The notes under the pieces were generated by a model that did not search any database, was not told the DNA's origin, and saw only the letters and a list, made by a program, of their open reading frames with translations. Below, one piece after another: positions 20,077-28,738 of a stretch of DNA of 64,000 bases (position 1 is its first letter; every line of letters starts with the position of its first letter). The position numbers were made by a program, and so were the translations under genes. The DNA is taken from the NCBI RefSeq assembly GCF_013282745.1, contig NZ_CP054044.1, positions 3,472,001 to 3,536,000 on the forward strand. Direction: 5' to 3'. This DNA is from Yersinia bercovieri ATCC 43970. GTDB lineage: Bacteria; Pseudomonadota; Gammaproteobacteria; Enterobacterales; Enterobacteriaceae.

Positions 20077-20245
20077 ACGGAGCCATCAGGCTCCTGAGGT
20101 TGTTGACAAACCTATTTTGTCACTCCGAAACTGGCGGGGCGACTGCACCGATGGGCGCTCCGACGGCTCACGCCGTTACGACCCATTCGGCACATTTCCC
20201 CGCTTATCATTTGTCAGCAGTCTGAAACGGAGCTATTAGGCCCCG
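20077..20245. repeat. 169-bp palindromic element with imperfect terminal inverted repeats
   Basis: The left end ACGGAGCCATCAGGCTCC then TGTTGACAAA (to 20110) matches the reverse complement of the right end, ACGGGGCCTAATAGCTCC then CTGCTGACAAA (20210-20245). The left arm contains hairpin GGAGCC-ATCA-GGCTCC; read on the minus strand it is followed by GTTTTTTACC, a good terminator for ydgA. Length and symmetry recall the YPAL palindromic repeats known in Yersinia, but I could not check identity. Confidence 0.6.
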
Positions 20246-20267
20246 TTTTGTGCACAAACTAAGAGAC

Positions 20268-21809
20268 TTACTGGGCCGGTACCGCTGGCTCAGGTGCTGC
20301 TGGCGCTGGAGCATCTGTCGGCTCATCACCACTCTCCTCTTCAGCCGGTGCACCGCCGAACATACCGAACAGGCCAACAAACTCTGGCAGTGACATTTTC
20401 TGACCATTCAAATCAACCTGGTTATCAGCAAAGTGAATGCTGCTGCTGATAACATCATCTTTAGTGGTGGTCAGCTTAAACATTTGGCCCATAGCAGCAA
20501 CGCCTTGAACCTGCTGCTGTGCCAATTTTTGCGCCTCTTCTGGACTGTAGCCTTGCAACTTGGCGGCTTGAGTGGTCAGTTCGATCGCCATTGGCATTGG
20601 GATAGTCAGTGTTGCATCGACTTTCTTCACCGACTGCGCTAACAGGGGTTCGCTACCAGCTTTAGCTTGTGACGGATCAGTCAGATCAACACTCAGGGTA
20701 AAGGTACTCTCCCCTTTAGCATTTTTCCAGCTCAGCGGTGCAATGCTGAATGTTGGGCTGCCTTTCAGCAGAGCAGGGAGTTTAGCTATCAACATTTCGG
20801 CCATCTCTTGCTGATAAGCTTCAGCATCAAGATTCTCACCAGCTTGAACGGCTTTCAGCGCTTGCTGATTGTAGGCGTTAGTGAACTGCTTCAGGCTTTG
20901 ACCATCCAGACGGTCGAAGGTGAAGGCCAGTTTACCGGCACCAAAATCACTGCCCTGAATTTTAAGGGCATCCAATGTGTAGGTCAGCTTACCGTTCAAC
21001 TCTTTATCGGTTTCGCCTAATTGGGTATTCAGGTTAAAGCCAACCAGTGTCGCGGTCTCTTTACCATCAAGACTAAAACTGATCTGCTTAATGCCAACTT
21101 GCTGGTCACCAATGCTGAGATCAAACTTACCCATCTGGCTATCACTTTTCAGTGTCAGGCCCTGGACGCTAAATTGCTCGATCTGATCCCACTGATTTTT
21201 AGTTGAGAAGAGGATATTTTCGCTGTTACCGCTCACCTTCACATTGCGCAAATCACGGGAGACATCAGCATCAAACTGGGCACCAGAGAATTTCACGCTG
21301 GTGGTATTTTGCTGATAATCAATGGGAATAAAGGTAATAGCAGAAGAGGTATCACCGCCGTATGAGATGCGTGAATCCGCAGTAAACGGCGATTGACCCT
21401 TGGTGACTTCAAACAGTTTTTTCAGCGCCGGGGTATTAGCAAGCTCGGTATGCACCGAAGCCATGCTCGGGAGCAGATTGAATTTCTTCAATTGCGCTAA
21501 CGGGAATGGGCCGTGATCGATAGTTTCGATAAAGGCGACTTCATCCCCCTCTTTTAACGCTTTTTCGCCCGCGACGCTGCTATCTGCTTGCAACACATAA
21601 CGAACCTGGCTGGTGAACAGACCACGCTGGTAATCTTTATACGCGAGTTTCACCCCAGCTTTTGGCAGCAAGGTACGGATCTGTCCGTTGGCGTTGTTAA
21701 CCAGTTCACCCATACGCTGCTCAATCAGTTTGCCGGTATACCATGAGGCTCCAGTCCATGCTGCGCCAAGTACGACTATGACGCTGACAGCCACTAACGA
21801 TTTTTTCAT
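20268..21809 (-). CDS. ydgA: DUF945-family envelope protein YdgA
   Basis: 513 residues with a single N-terminal hydrophobic segment (SLVAVSVIVVLGAAWTGASW) that serves as signal anchor, and a large periplasmic domain with LDHGPFPLAQLKKFNLLPSM-type conserved region near residue 95 and APLSWKNAKGESTFTLS near residue 350. The C-terminus is an Ala/Pro/Glu-rich tail. The start is the ATG at 21809 (AAGGA upstream), matching E. coli; the ATG at 21821 abuts the ribosome site. Function is not defined in the family. Its neighbour manA is as in E. coli. Confidence 0.88.
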   Translation of the reverse strand: MKKSLVAVSVIVVLGAAWTGASWYTGKLIEQRMGELVNNANGQIRTLLPKAGVKLAYKDYQRGLFTSQVRYVLQADSSVAGEKALKEGDEVAFIETIDHGPFPLAQLKKFNLLPSMASVHTELANTPALKKLFEVTKGQSPFTADSRISYGGDTSSAITFIPIDYQQNTTSVKFSGAQFDADVSRDLRNVKVSGNSENILFSTKNQWDQIEQFSVQGLTLKSDSQMGKFDLSIGDQQVGIKQISFSLDGKETATLVGFNLNTQLGETDKELNGKLTYTLDALKIQGSDFGAGKLAFTFDRLDGQSLKQFTNAYNQQALKAVQAGENLDAEAYQQEMAEMLIAKLPALLKGSPTFSIAPLSWKNAKGESTFTLSVDLTDPSQAKAGSEPLLAQSVKKVDATLTIPMPMAIELTTQAAKLQGYSPEEAQKLAQQQVQGVAAMGQMFKLTTTKDDVISSSIHFADNQVDLNGQKMSLPEFVGLFGMFGGAPAEEESGDEPTDAPAPAAPEPAVPAQ

Positions 21810-22003
21810 TGTTCGGTTCATCCTTTTTCTAATACACCAAGTTCACTGTGTTGATCACGGTAATGAGTTACTCGTTAAATATCACCAAAGATAAATATAG
21901 GTCAAACTCACCATGCACAAATATTATTGATACGATAACTATTTAACGCGAGTTCGAAATCTATCTATCGAAACGGCAAAAAGCCAGTTATTGACAACAA
22001 AAT

Positions 22004-22021
22004 GAGTGACTTTGTTCACTC
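22004..22021 (-). terminator. Short hairpin at the 3' end of manA
   Basis: GAGTGA (22004-22009) pairs with TCACTC (22016-22021). On the minus strand it overlaps the manA stop and is followed by ATTTTGTTG. Weak terminator candidate. Confidence 0.4.
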
Positions 22022-23191
22022 TACGTTGTAAACCCGAGCAATGGCGCCTATTCCATGTACAGTTACCGGTGATTCGTTAGCCGGTATAAAGCAGGACTCA
22101 CCCGGTTGCAGGGTGATCTGCTGTTGCTGTTTTTGCAGTACGGCTTGACCCTGCACACAGAATACAATAGCCGCACTGTTTTGCGCCAACGTCTGAGCTT
22201 CAGGGGTTAATGTATGCAGAGAAAAGGCGAAATCTTCAACCGGGATCGGAAAGAGCAACTCGTTACCATGCTGCTGGGGTGTGGTGAGCAGAGTATCCGC
22301 CGATTTTGGGATAAATTGCAGATTAGCCATTAACTCAGGGATATCGATAAACTTAGGTGTCAGCCCCGCGCGTAATACGTTATCCGAGTTCGCCATCACC
22401 TCCAACGCCACACCCTCCAGATAGGCGTGGGGTGTTTCGGCATACAGAAACATCGCTTCACCAGGCTGTAAAGTGACCACGTTCAGCAGCAGTGGGGAGA
22501 ACAAACCGCTATCATCAGGGTAGAAGCGCGAAATGCTGCGAATGGTGTCCCATGGCTCACCCAACTGGTTATTTAATGCCGCTTTCAGGATGGCAAGGGC
22601 GCGGGTTTTCGGTTCACCAGCCATACTCAGTAAGCTGGCAAAGAGGGTGGCGAGATGCTCAGTATCCGGCTCGCGCAAAAAGGCGGCAATATCAGGGTGG
22701 GCGGCTGCCAGCGGCTGGAGCAAGCCCTGAATATCCGCCAACGTGCGGAAACCATTCATGGCCTGAAAAGGTGTCAGGGCATAGACCAACTCAGGCTTAT
22801 GGTTTGCATCTTTATAATTTCGTTCGGCGGCATCCAGCGGAATTCCGGCCTGATTCTCTTTAGCAAAGCCAATTTCGGCGGCGGCTTTGCTCGGGTGAAC
22901 CTGGATGGATAACGGTTGAGCCGCACAGAGCACTTTAAACAGGAAGGGCAACTCACCAAAGCGCTTGAACACCTCGCGCCCCAGATTAGCCTCAGGATGT
23001 TGCGCGATCACCTCACGCAATGAGTGCCATTGGCCATTGGCATCAGCCACTTCAGAACTGCTCTTGGGGTGTGCGCCCATCCACAGTTCAGCCATGGGTT
23101 TGCCCTGCGGATTTACCATGCCATAAAGCTCGGTAAGGGCATCTGTACTGCCCCAGGCATAGTTTTGTACTGCATTCTTCATTTTTTGCAT
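22016..23191 (-). CDS. manA: Mannose-6-phosphate isomerase
   Basis: Type I phosphomannose isomerase, interconverting mannose 6-phosphate and fructose 6-phosphate. It has 391 residues, the E. coli length. Zinc-site and catalytic motifs are intact: QVHPSK, HKPEL, the FLYAETPHAYLEG histidine region and the arginine in NVLRAGLTPKF. The start at ATG 23191 gives MQKMKNAVQNYAWGS, matching relatives; the frame is open upstream to 23380 but that extension is not protein-like. Adjacent ydgA and divergent fumC keep the E. coli order, except that fumA is absent between manA and fumC. Confidence 0.95.
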   Translation of the reverse strand: MQKMKNAVQNYAWGSTDALTELYGMVNPQGKPMAELWMGAHPKSSSEVADANGQWHSLREVIAQHPEANLGREVFKRFGELPFLFKVLCAAQPLSIQVHPSKAAAEIGFAKENQAGIPLDAAERNYKDANHKPELVYALTPFQAMNGFRTLADIQGLLQPLAAAHPDIAAFLREPDTEHLATLFASLLSMAGEPKTRALAILKAALNNQLGEPWDTIRSISRFYPDDSGLFSPLLLNVVTLQPGEAMFLYAETPHAYLEGVALEVMANSDNVLRAGLTPKFIDIPELMANLQFIPKSADTLLTTPQQHGNELLFPIPVEDFAFSLHTLTPEAQTLAQNSAAIVFCVQGQAVLQKQQQQITLQPGESCFIPANESPVTVHGIGAIARVYNVE

Positions 23192-23506
23192 ATCGATGAT
23201 CTGCCGTCTGTTAAGGGCCGCAATTGGGGATAGCCCCATCAACCATACTGTATTAACCCTATTGTAGGGGGATGAGAAGCTGATCAATCCCCGCGCCCAG
23301 GGGAAAAATAGTCCCTTAGTAAACAATGGGGGGCAAGGGGTTGCAAGTAGTAATGCTATCCGTCTCGCAGGTTGGCACAATGAATGAGAGAAATAGGAAT
23401 CAATCGCATAACGGTGGCGATAAATATGCCATGATAGTGCTCATACAGTCCGGGAGGCGGTATGACCGACTTCAACCTTTTCGTTTTACATGCTAAGGAG
23501 GTAGTG
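23192..23506. other. manA-fumC divergent intergenic region
   Basis: 315 bases hold the promoters of two divergent genes. Long frames cross it on both strands, but they are upstream extensions of manA or shadows of fumC. I see no RNA gene or convincing operator here. The fumC ribosome site AAGGAGG is at 23495-23501. Confidence 0.5.
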
Positions 23507-24916
23507 ATGATGACCACTCGTAGTGAAAAAGACTCCATGGGGCCGATCGAGGTGCCAGCAGAGCAGTTGTGGGGCGCACAAACCCAACGCTCGTTAGAAC
23601 ATTTCCGCATTTCGCAAGAGAGAATGCCGACGGCATTGATCCATGCTCTGGCGCTCACCAAACGGGCGGCGGCGAAGGTTAATAGGGCTCTGGGATTGTT
23701 ACCTGCCGACCGCGCGGAGGCCATTATGCGCGCGGCCGATGAAGTGCTGGCCGACCGCCACGCGAGTGAATTCCCGCTATCTATCTGGCAGACCGGCTCT
23801 GGTACCCAGACTAATATGAATATGAATGAGGTGCTGGCTAACCGCGCCAGTGAGCTATTGGGTGGTGAGCGGGGAAATAACCGCCTGGTGCATCCCAATG
23901 ATGATGTTAATAAAAGTCAAAGTTCAAATGATGTCTTCCCGACGGCAATGCATGTCGCGGCGGTGATAGGATTAAAAGAGAGTCTGCTGCCTGAATTGCA
24001 GGTTTTGCACCACACGCTGGCGGAAAAAGCCGCCGCCTATCGCGATATTGTGAAGATTGGCCGTACCCATCTGCAAGATGCCACCCCATTGACACTGGGG
24101 CAGGAGATTTCGGGCTGGGTGGCGATGTTATCCCACAGCCGACAGCATATTGAAGCCGTGATCCCCCATCTGTGTGAGCTGGCGCTTGGGGGGACGGCTG
24201 TCGGCACCGGCCTGAACACACATCCAGAGTATGCGGTACGTGTTGCCAATGAGATTGCCGCCCTGACACATCAACCCTTTATCACTGCGCCAAATAAATT
24301 TGAGTCATTAGCTACTTGTGACGCACTGGTACATGGTCATGGTGCATTGAAAGGGTTGGCGGCGTCGTTGATGAAGATTGCCAATGATGTGCGCTGGTTA
24401 TCCTCTGGCCCTCGTTGCGGGATCGGTGAAATCTCTATTCCGGAGAATGAACCGGGCAGCTCCATCATGCCGGGTAAAGTGAATCCGACACAATGTGAAG
24501 CTATGACCATGCTGTGCGCACAGGTGATGGGGAATGATGTGGCGGTCAATATTGGTGGGGCATCCGGTAATTTTGAGCTGAATGTGTTCCGTCCGCTGGT
24601 TATCCATAACTTCCTGCAATCAATTCGCTTACTGGCCGATGGGATGCGTGGCTTTAATCAACACTGTGCCGTGGGTATTGAGCCAAATCGTGATCGCATC
24701 ACGCAGCTATTAAATGAGTCACTGATGTTAGTCACCGCGCTAAATACCCATATTGGTTATGACCAAGCGGCGGAGATTGCTAAAAAAGCCCATAAAGAGG
24801 GGCTAACACTAAAAGCGGCCGCGCTGAAGTTAGGTTATTTGACCCGTGAGCAGTTTGATGAGTGGGTTAAGCCGGAAGAGATGGTGGGTAGCATGAAGTC
24901 ATCCTCTGCTGAGTGA
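23507..24916 (+). CDS. fumC: Fumarate hydratase class II
   Basis: Iron-independent fumarase of the TCA cycle, 469 residues. Superfamily motifs are present: [25 protein letters not shown], and the signature [11 protein letters not shown]. An AAGGAGG site five bases before the ATG at 23507 (eight before the next ATG, 23510) sets the start; the frame open to 23462 includes the ribosome site itself. FumA, adjacent to fumC in E. coli, is missing, so this is the only fumarase in the locus. The stop lies within a hairpin shared with convergent tus. Confidence 0.96.
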   Translation: MMTTRSEKDSMGPIEVPAEQLWGAQTQRSLEHFRISQERMPTALIHALALTKRAAAKVNRALGLLPADRAEAIMRAADEVLADRHASEFPLSIWQTGSGTQTNMNMNEVLANRASELLGGERGNNRLVHPNDDVNKSQSSNDVFPTAMHVAAVIGLKESLLPELQVLHHTLAEKAAAYRDIVKIGRTHLQDATPLTLGQEISGWVAMLSHSRQHIEAVIPHLCELALGGTAVGTGLNTHPEYAVRVANEIAALTHQPFITAPNKFESLATCDALVHGHGALKGLAASLMKIANDVRWLSSGPRCGIGEISIPENEPGSSIMPGKVNPTQCEAMTMLCAQVMGNDVAVNIGGASGNFELNVFRPLVIHNFLQSIRLLADGMRGFNQHCAVGIEPNRDRITQLLNESLMLVTALNTHIGYDQAAEIAKKAHKEGLTLKAAALKLGYLTREQFDEWVKPEEMVGSMKSSSAE

Positions 24917-24931
24917 TAGTTAGCAGAGGAT
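24901..24931. terminator. Hairpin terminator between fumC and tus
   Basis: ATCCTCTGCT (24901-24910) and AGCAGAGGAT (24922-24931) form a perfect 10-bp stem spanning the fumC stop, followed by CTGTTTTCC and a later T6 run. It lies between convergent genes and can serve both. Confidence 0.7.
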
Positions 24932-24953
24932 CTGTTTTCCGGCGTTTTTTATG

Positions 24954-25889
24954 TCATCTCTTCTCTTCAATATATAGATGTAATCTCGGCACCAGCAGCC
25001 GTAACGGCTTGGCGTCGGGCTTATATTTATGTTTGATGTGGCGTACATCGTAGTCGGTTAACTCACCTAGCTTAGGTAATTCAGCCACTGATTGCGCCTG
25101 ACAAAATGCAATCAGTGGCATAGGGCAGGGGTGTTGCACCTGTTTTTGCTGCTCCTGATACCAGACGCGGGCAATCGGCTGCACTTTGACGGGCCGCTTA
25201 ATCTTCAGCTTGGTTTTTTCAGGCAGGCGCTGAATATCATTGATCTCCATACTAATTGACTCAACCCACTGCTCACGGGTAAAGGGCGGAACCGCGCGCC
25301 CCGCATTCAGGCTTTTATTTAGCTGCGCCAATATCTCTTCGCGGGTAACACTCTTGATAATATGTTTGTTCGCCCAGCCAAAGCGTACCGAGCTTGGGTT
25401 CAGTAGCGGCGTAATGGTGCGATAGCTATTCAGGGTAATCAGACCATGCAAGTGGGTATGCACAAATTCGAAGCGCTGCTCACTGGGTAGCCCGGACTCA
25501 ATGGTGATGATGCGTTCCAATTCACTCTTTAGCTGATTAATTTCACCAATGGTATGTTGGCATTCAACCAATTGATTATCAGTCACTGAGAAGCAGAGTA
25601 CACCAGGCAGGCGCAGGGCGGCTTTGCTGCTGGTATTTTGGCCTTGGTGATGAATAAACAGTCGCTGATAATGTTGTAACCCCATCTCTCGGGCTTGATT
25701 ACCGACAGTCGCGGTGACCGAGATTTGCTCAATAGGTTGATGTTCAGTGCCTTTTTCAATCTCCGGCAGCGAAAAGACCCGCGCGGCAAGCAAAGGTAAA
25801 TCATTAAGTTGCTGGTGGAGGAGTTGCAGGGCAACCTCTAGTGAGGTAAAGCGACTATTCAATCGTTCTATCAAATCATATTTGTTCAT
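24954..25889 (-). CDS. tus: Replication terminus site-binding protein Tus
   Basis: Monomeric DNA-binding protein that arrests the replicative helicase at Ter sites in one direction. It has 311 residues, the E. coli size. Conserved family stretches are recognisable, including RFGWANKHIIKSVTREEIL, the RPVKVQPIARVWYQEQQ strand region that contacts DNA and the ending LRLLVPRLHLYIEEK. A Ter sequence lies 22 bases upstream of the ATG on the same strand, as TerB does in E. coli, implying autorepression. It marks the window as terminus DNA. Confidence 0.96.
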   Translation of the reverse strand: MNKYDLIERLNSRFTSLEVALQLLHQQLNDLPLLAARVFSLPEIEKGTEHQPIEQISVTATVGNQAREMGLQHYQRLFIHHQGQNTSSKAALRLPGVLCFSVTDNQLVECQHTIGEINQLKSELERIITIESGLPSEQRFEFVHTHLHGLITLNSYRTITPLLNPSSVRFGWANKHIIKSVTREEILAQLNKSLNAGRAVPPFTREQWVESISMEINDIQRLPEKTKLKIKRPVKVQPIARVWYQEQQKQVQHPCPMPLIAFCQAQSVAELPKLGELTDYDVRHIKHKYKPDAKPLRLLVPRLHLYIEEKR

Positions 25890-25910
25890 TTTCTTTTCTA
25901 ATAAAGGTAA

Positions 25911-25930
25911 TTTTAGTTACAACATACATT
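25911..25930 (-). other. Ter replication fork arrest site
   Basis: On the minus strand the sequence reads ATGTATGTTGTAACTAAAA, matching the E. coli Ter core (GTATGTTGTAACTAAAG) including the TGTTGTAACTAAA block and the G preceding TATG that forms the locking base pair. It sits in the tus promoter. In this orientation the non-permissive face looks right, so leftward forks are blocked and rightward forks pass. Confidence 0.88.
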
Positions 25931-26159
25931 ATATAGCATCAATAAAAAAAGCACACTTTTGACAGCAAAGTGTCATCATTAATTAACGGGAATATGAGCC
26001 TTATAGCGAAAGAGCAATCCGCCCTGGGATCGGTATAGTGTACTTCGATGCACAGTTCTGATTCGTGATACAGCAAGCCGTCCAGCATATGTGTCGCATT
26101 ATGCGATTGTTATCGTCGACCTTGGCACTTACCCCTAATTTTTATTCTCGGAGGATCGA

Positions 26160-26642
26160 ATGACAAAACGAGAAAATCTGATTGCAATCAACGCTATGGA
26201 CGCACCGGTTCGAACAAAGCCTTCAAACTACCCCGAACCATTCGCATCACGTATGGTCGGCAGGGAAAAGCGATCACTTGGCGATTTATTTGCGCTTGCG
26301 AACTTCGGTGTCAATCTTACACGTCTTGCTCCCAATGCAGTATCTGCTCTTCGCCACGCCCACACTAAACAAGATGAGTTCATCTACATTTTGCAGGGAA
26401 GCCCAACGCTTTACACCGATGAAGGACTTACAGAACTTTCCCCCGGCATGTGTGCTGGCTTCAAAGCGGGTAGTGGCAACGGTCACCATCTGGTTAACGA
26501 GACATCAGAGGAGGTGGTGTACATCGAAGTCGGTGATAGGACGCCGGGAGATGAAGGTCGCTATCCTGACGACGATCTCCAGGCGGTGGCAGAGAAGGGT
26601 AAGTGGAAATTCACCCATAAAGACGGCACACCATACACATAA
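26160..26642 (+). CDS. Single-domain cupin protein
   Basis: 160-residue cupin with the metal-binding stretch LRHAHTKQDEFIYILQGSP (about 65-83) and second motif region NGHHLVNETSEEVVYIEVG. No signal peptide. A GGAGGA ribosome site lies seven bases before the ATG. Such cupins bind metals or small ligands, and many near regulators modify or sense aromatics; the substrate cannot be told. It stands alone between tus and a dead marR gene, in the first accessory stretch after Ter. Confidence 0.75.
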   Translation: MTKRENLIAINAMDAPVRTKPSNYPEPFASRMVGREKRSLGDLFALANFGVNLTRLAPNAVSALRHAHTKQDEFIYILQGSPTLYTDEGLTELSPGMCAGFKAGSGNGHHLVNETSEEVVYIEVGDRTPGDEGRYPDDDLQAVAEKGKWKFTHKDGTPYT

Positions 26643-26838
26643 TGGTCATTTCAAACGGATATCCTCATGTTACTTTTTTCAATTCTCAGTGCTGGCTCTG
26701 CAGTCATCTCTGACTTCACCGTTCTGCTCATACTGCGCGTGTGAGGCTATGACAGAGTTGAGTCAACGTGCGCTGACGGGTGATAAAACAGTACGTTAGA
26801 TATTCCGTAAATACCCAGGTTGTAGGAGAGGATACAAG

Positions 26839-27283
26839 ATGTCAGATAACATAACGGAATTACGGTTTACCCATAATGCGCCGATGGACAGCCGGGGTTT
26901 CCGCTGCCTGCAAATGTTCCAGCAGTGGCAGCGACGTATTGACATCATTCTATCCCCCTACAGCCTGACGCAACAAAGCTTCAGTATTCTCGCTATGTGT
27001 GGCTGGCTGTCGGAAAAAACTATCGGGCGACCAAGTGCATTGCCGTCAGACAAAAAGTGTTGGTGGAAATGTCAGGTATACCCAAAATGCAGGTGTCTCT
27101 GAACCTACGGCGGCTTGAGCATAATAACTTAATCACTTAATCACTGTTCAGCCTTTCCTGCCAGACAGGCGAGAACGTATCATTGCACTGACTGACTTAG
27201 GAATATGTACCCTGAATGACACTCTGATACTGGTCGAAGAAGAAGATCAACGGTTACTGAACGATGTGCATTTTGGCGAATGA
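26839..27283 (+). pseudogene. MarR-family regulator, frameshifted
   Basis: Reading across frames gives a complete MarR protein of about 146 residues: MSDNITELRFTHNAPMDSRG in frame 1, then KVLVEMSGIPKMQVSLNLRR (recognition helix) in another frame, then PDRRERIIALTDLGICTLND (wing). Two lesions explain it. The first is an apparent one-base loss in the A6 run at 27014-27019. The second is a tandem 8-bp duplication CTTAATCA-CTTAATCA at 27128-27143. The intact frame ends early at 27102. The final 37 bases overlap the 3' end of the convergent phosphopantetheinyl transferase gene, which it may once have regulated. Confidence 0.75.
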
Positions 27284-28005
27284 ATTCCCCATGTCACTGT
27301 ATTTTCTCTAATCCTGTCATACATAATTATAAAACGCTCTCCCGCAGGCAGCCCATAGCCTGAACGTCTGGTCAACTCAAAAACTACCGAACCTGAGTTA
27401 GGGGCTTCTCTGGCCTCGACTGTGGCATAACATGGGCGAATGTCCATTTCCCTATTGAGTAATTTGAAAAGGGTTTCTTTCGCTGAAAAAAGAATGGTTG
27501 CGGCATAAACCTGTTGTTCGGGCGGAAGGCACCTCAGCCATTTTTGCTCTGCTTCTGTCGCCACTTTACTGAGCACAGCCTGTAATGAAACCGGTACTAA
27601 AGGCGGTTCTATATCCACACCAAAAAGTAAGTCGTCTGGTCCCTCCAGAAGTAATACATTTTCACGAGAGTGAGACAGCGCTCCATTTCTGCCTTTAGGA
27701 AATGCTGGAGCTCCGGACGCTGACTTCCCTAAAGGGATATTCTGACAAAATGCCAGCATCATAAGGCTGCGGCCAGCCCAGAATTCAGCCTGACGCTTCT
27801 TTGTCGCTGTTCCCAACTTCGCGTCGTGTAATGCTTTTCGTATTAAGGCGTTTTGGGTTGGAAAAAACGTAGTCTCGTAGCGTGCGTGCCACAGTCTTAT
27901 CGTTGGTGAAAGCGTGGTCTGACTGATGTTTATCAGTATCGACTCTTCAGGTTCCTGAATTGGCCGCCACTGTTGTTGCTGTATGACGTCAGGACCGTTT
28001 TGCAT
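27247..28005 (-). CDS. 4'-phosphopantetheinyl transferase (EntD/Sfp-like)
   Basis: Activates carrier proteins of fatty acid, polyketide or peptide synthetases by transferring phosphopantetheine from CoA. The 252 residues contain the magnesium-binding GVDIE motif (about 125) and the FSAKETLFKLL motif (about 170), plus ALSHSRENVLL corresponding to the conserved Ser-His strand. Closest in layout to EntD. No synthetase gene lies in the window, so the client is elsewhere. The ribosome site is weak and distant (GGAG, 13 bases). The neighbouring MarR regulator is dead. Confidence 0.8.
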   Translation of the reverse strand: MQNGPDVIQQQQWRPIQEPEESILINISQTTLSPTIRLWHARYETTFFPTQNALIRKALHDAKLGTATKKRQAEFWAGRSLMMLAFCQNIPLGKSASGAPAFPKGRNGALSHSRENVLLLEGPDDLLFGVDIEPPLVPVSLQAVLSKVATEAEQKWLRCLPPEQQVYAATILFSAKETLFKLLNREMDIRPCYATVEAREAPNSGSVVFELTRRSGYGLPAGERFIIMYDRIRENTVTWGIHSPKCTSFSNR

Positions 28006-28247
28006 GTGAAATTACATACTCCGAGTGAGAGGCTGTTGGGGAAGTTTTAACTTTGCAGCAAAAATAGGCTTAACGTAGGATATTTTCCGTTTCCCAGGGC
28101 GACCCCATTATAAGCAGGATACAGATGACACCGCAATTTGCTCAGTGAGGGTTTTGATTAAAGTGAGTTTTATCGCGGAGAATAACCAGCCACTAAAGAC
28201 TAAATGATCTAATAAATGACATTTAGCCTTTAGTGATTAATCAAATA

Positions 28248-28637
28248 TTAGGCCAGTGCTTTGGCTTTAAGCTGCATATATTCACTTTCAGTGATCGTAC
28301 CTTCATCCCACAGTTTTTTGGCGTCAGCAATCTGTTCTGCCGGTGATTTACCCGCAACCTGGCGGATATAATCATTGGTCTCAGAGACAGATTTTTGTAC
28401 GGTGGCACGATAGCGCTGCGCCATGCCTTTACCGCGAGTGATCAGATAGATAAGTGAGGTCAGTAGTGGGATAAACAGCAAGAAGATAATCCAAACCGCC
28501 TTATAAAAACCATTTAGCTCATGATCTCTGAAGAGATCCGAAATAACCTGAAACAGGATCAGTAAATAGGCAATAAAAAAGAAGATTGAAAAAGTGGTCG
28601 CCAGAATATCCCAAAGCGTAAGAAAGTGACTGGTCAT
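28248..28637 (-). CDS. Membrane protein with PLDc_N-like helices and C-terminal SHOCT domain
   Basis: 129 residues. Two hydrophobic helices (TFSIFFFIAYLLILFQVI and VWIIFLLFIPLLTSLIYLI) resemble the phospholipase D-nuclease N-terminal segment. The last ~30 residues (ADAKKLWDEGTITESEYMQL) form a SHOCT short oligomerisation motif. AGGAG precedes the ATG. Family function is unknown; likely a small inner-membrane oligomer. It is alone between the phosphopantetheinyl transferase and ynfM. Confidence 0.8.
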   Translation of the reverse strand: MTSHFLTLWDILATTFSIFFFIAYLLILFQVISDLFRDHELNGFYKAVWIIFLLFIPLLTSLIYLITRGKGMAQRYRATVQKSVSETNDYIRQVAGKSPAEQIADAKKLWDEGTITESEYMQLKAKALA

Positions 28638-28738
28638 ATGCTCTCCTGAAATGACGTAAATTAAGTAACTCAGTACGGTAAAAAAATCACTAACTACATT
28701 ATATACTTAATTTATATTTCAACCGTTTTTATTGAAAA

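Noticed and set aside
20034..20225. 63-codon plus-strand frame after malI
   Set aside because: It is made of the palindromic element at 20077-20245 and has no protein-like features.
23356..23898. 180-codon minus-strand frame opposite fumC
   Set aside because: Antisense shadow of fumC; Ser/Arg-rich low-complexity translation, no ribosome site.
26667..26744. 25-codon hydrophobic frame after the cupin gene
   Set aside because: No ribosome site and no context; length gives no statistical support.
26182..26799. 205-codon frame overlapping the cupin gene
   Set aside because: Out of frame with the cupin, which has the correct motif and ribosome site. Translation is His/Ser/Thr-rich nonsense.
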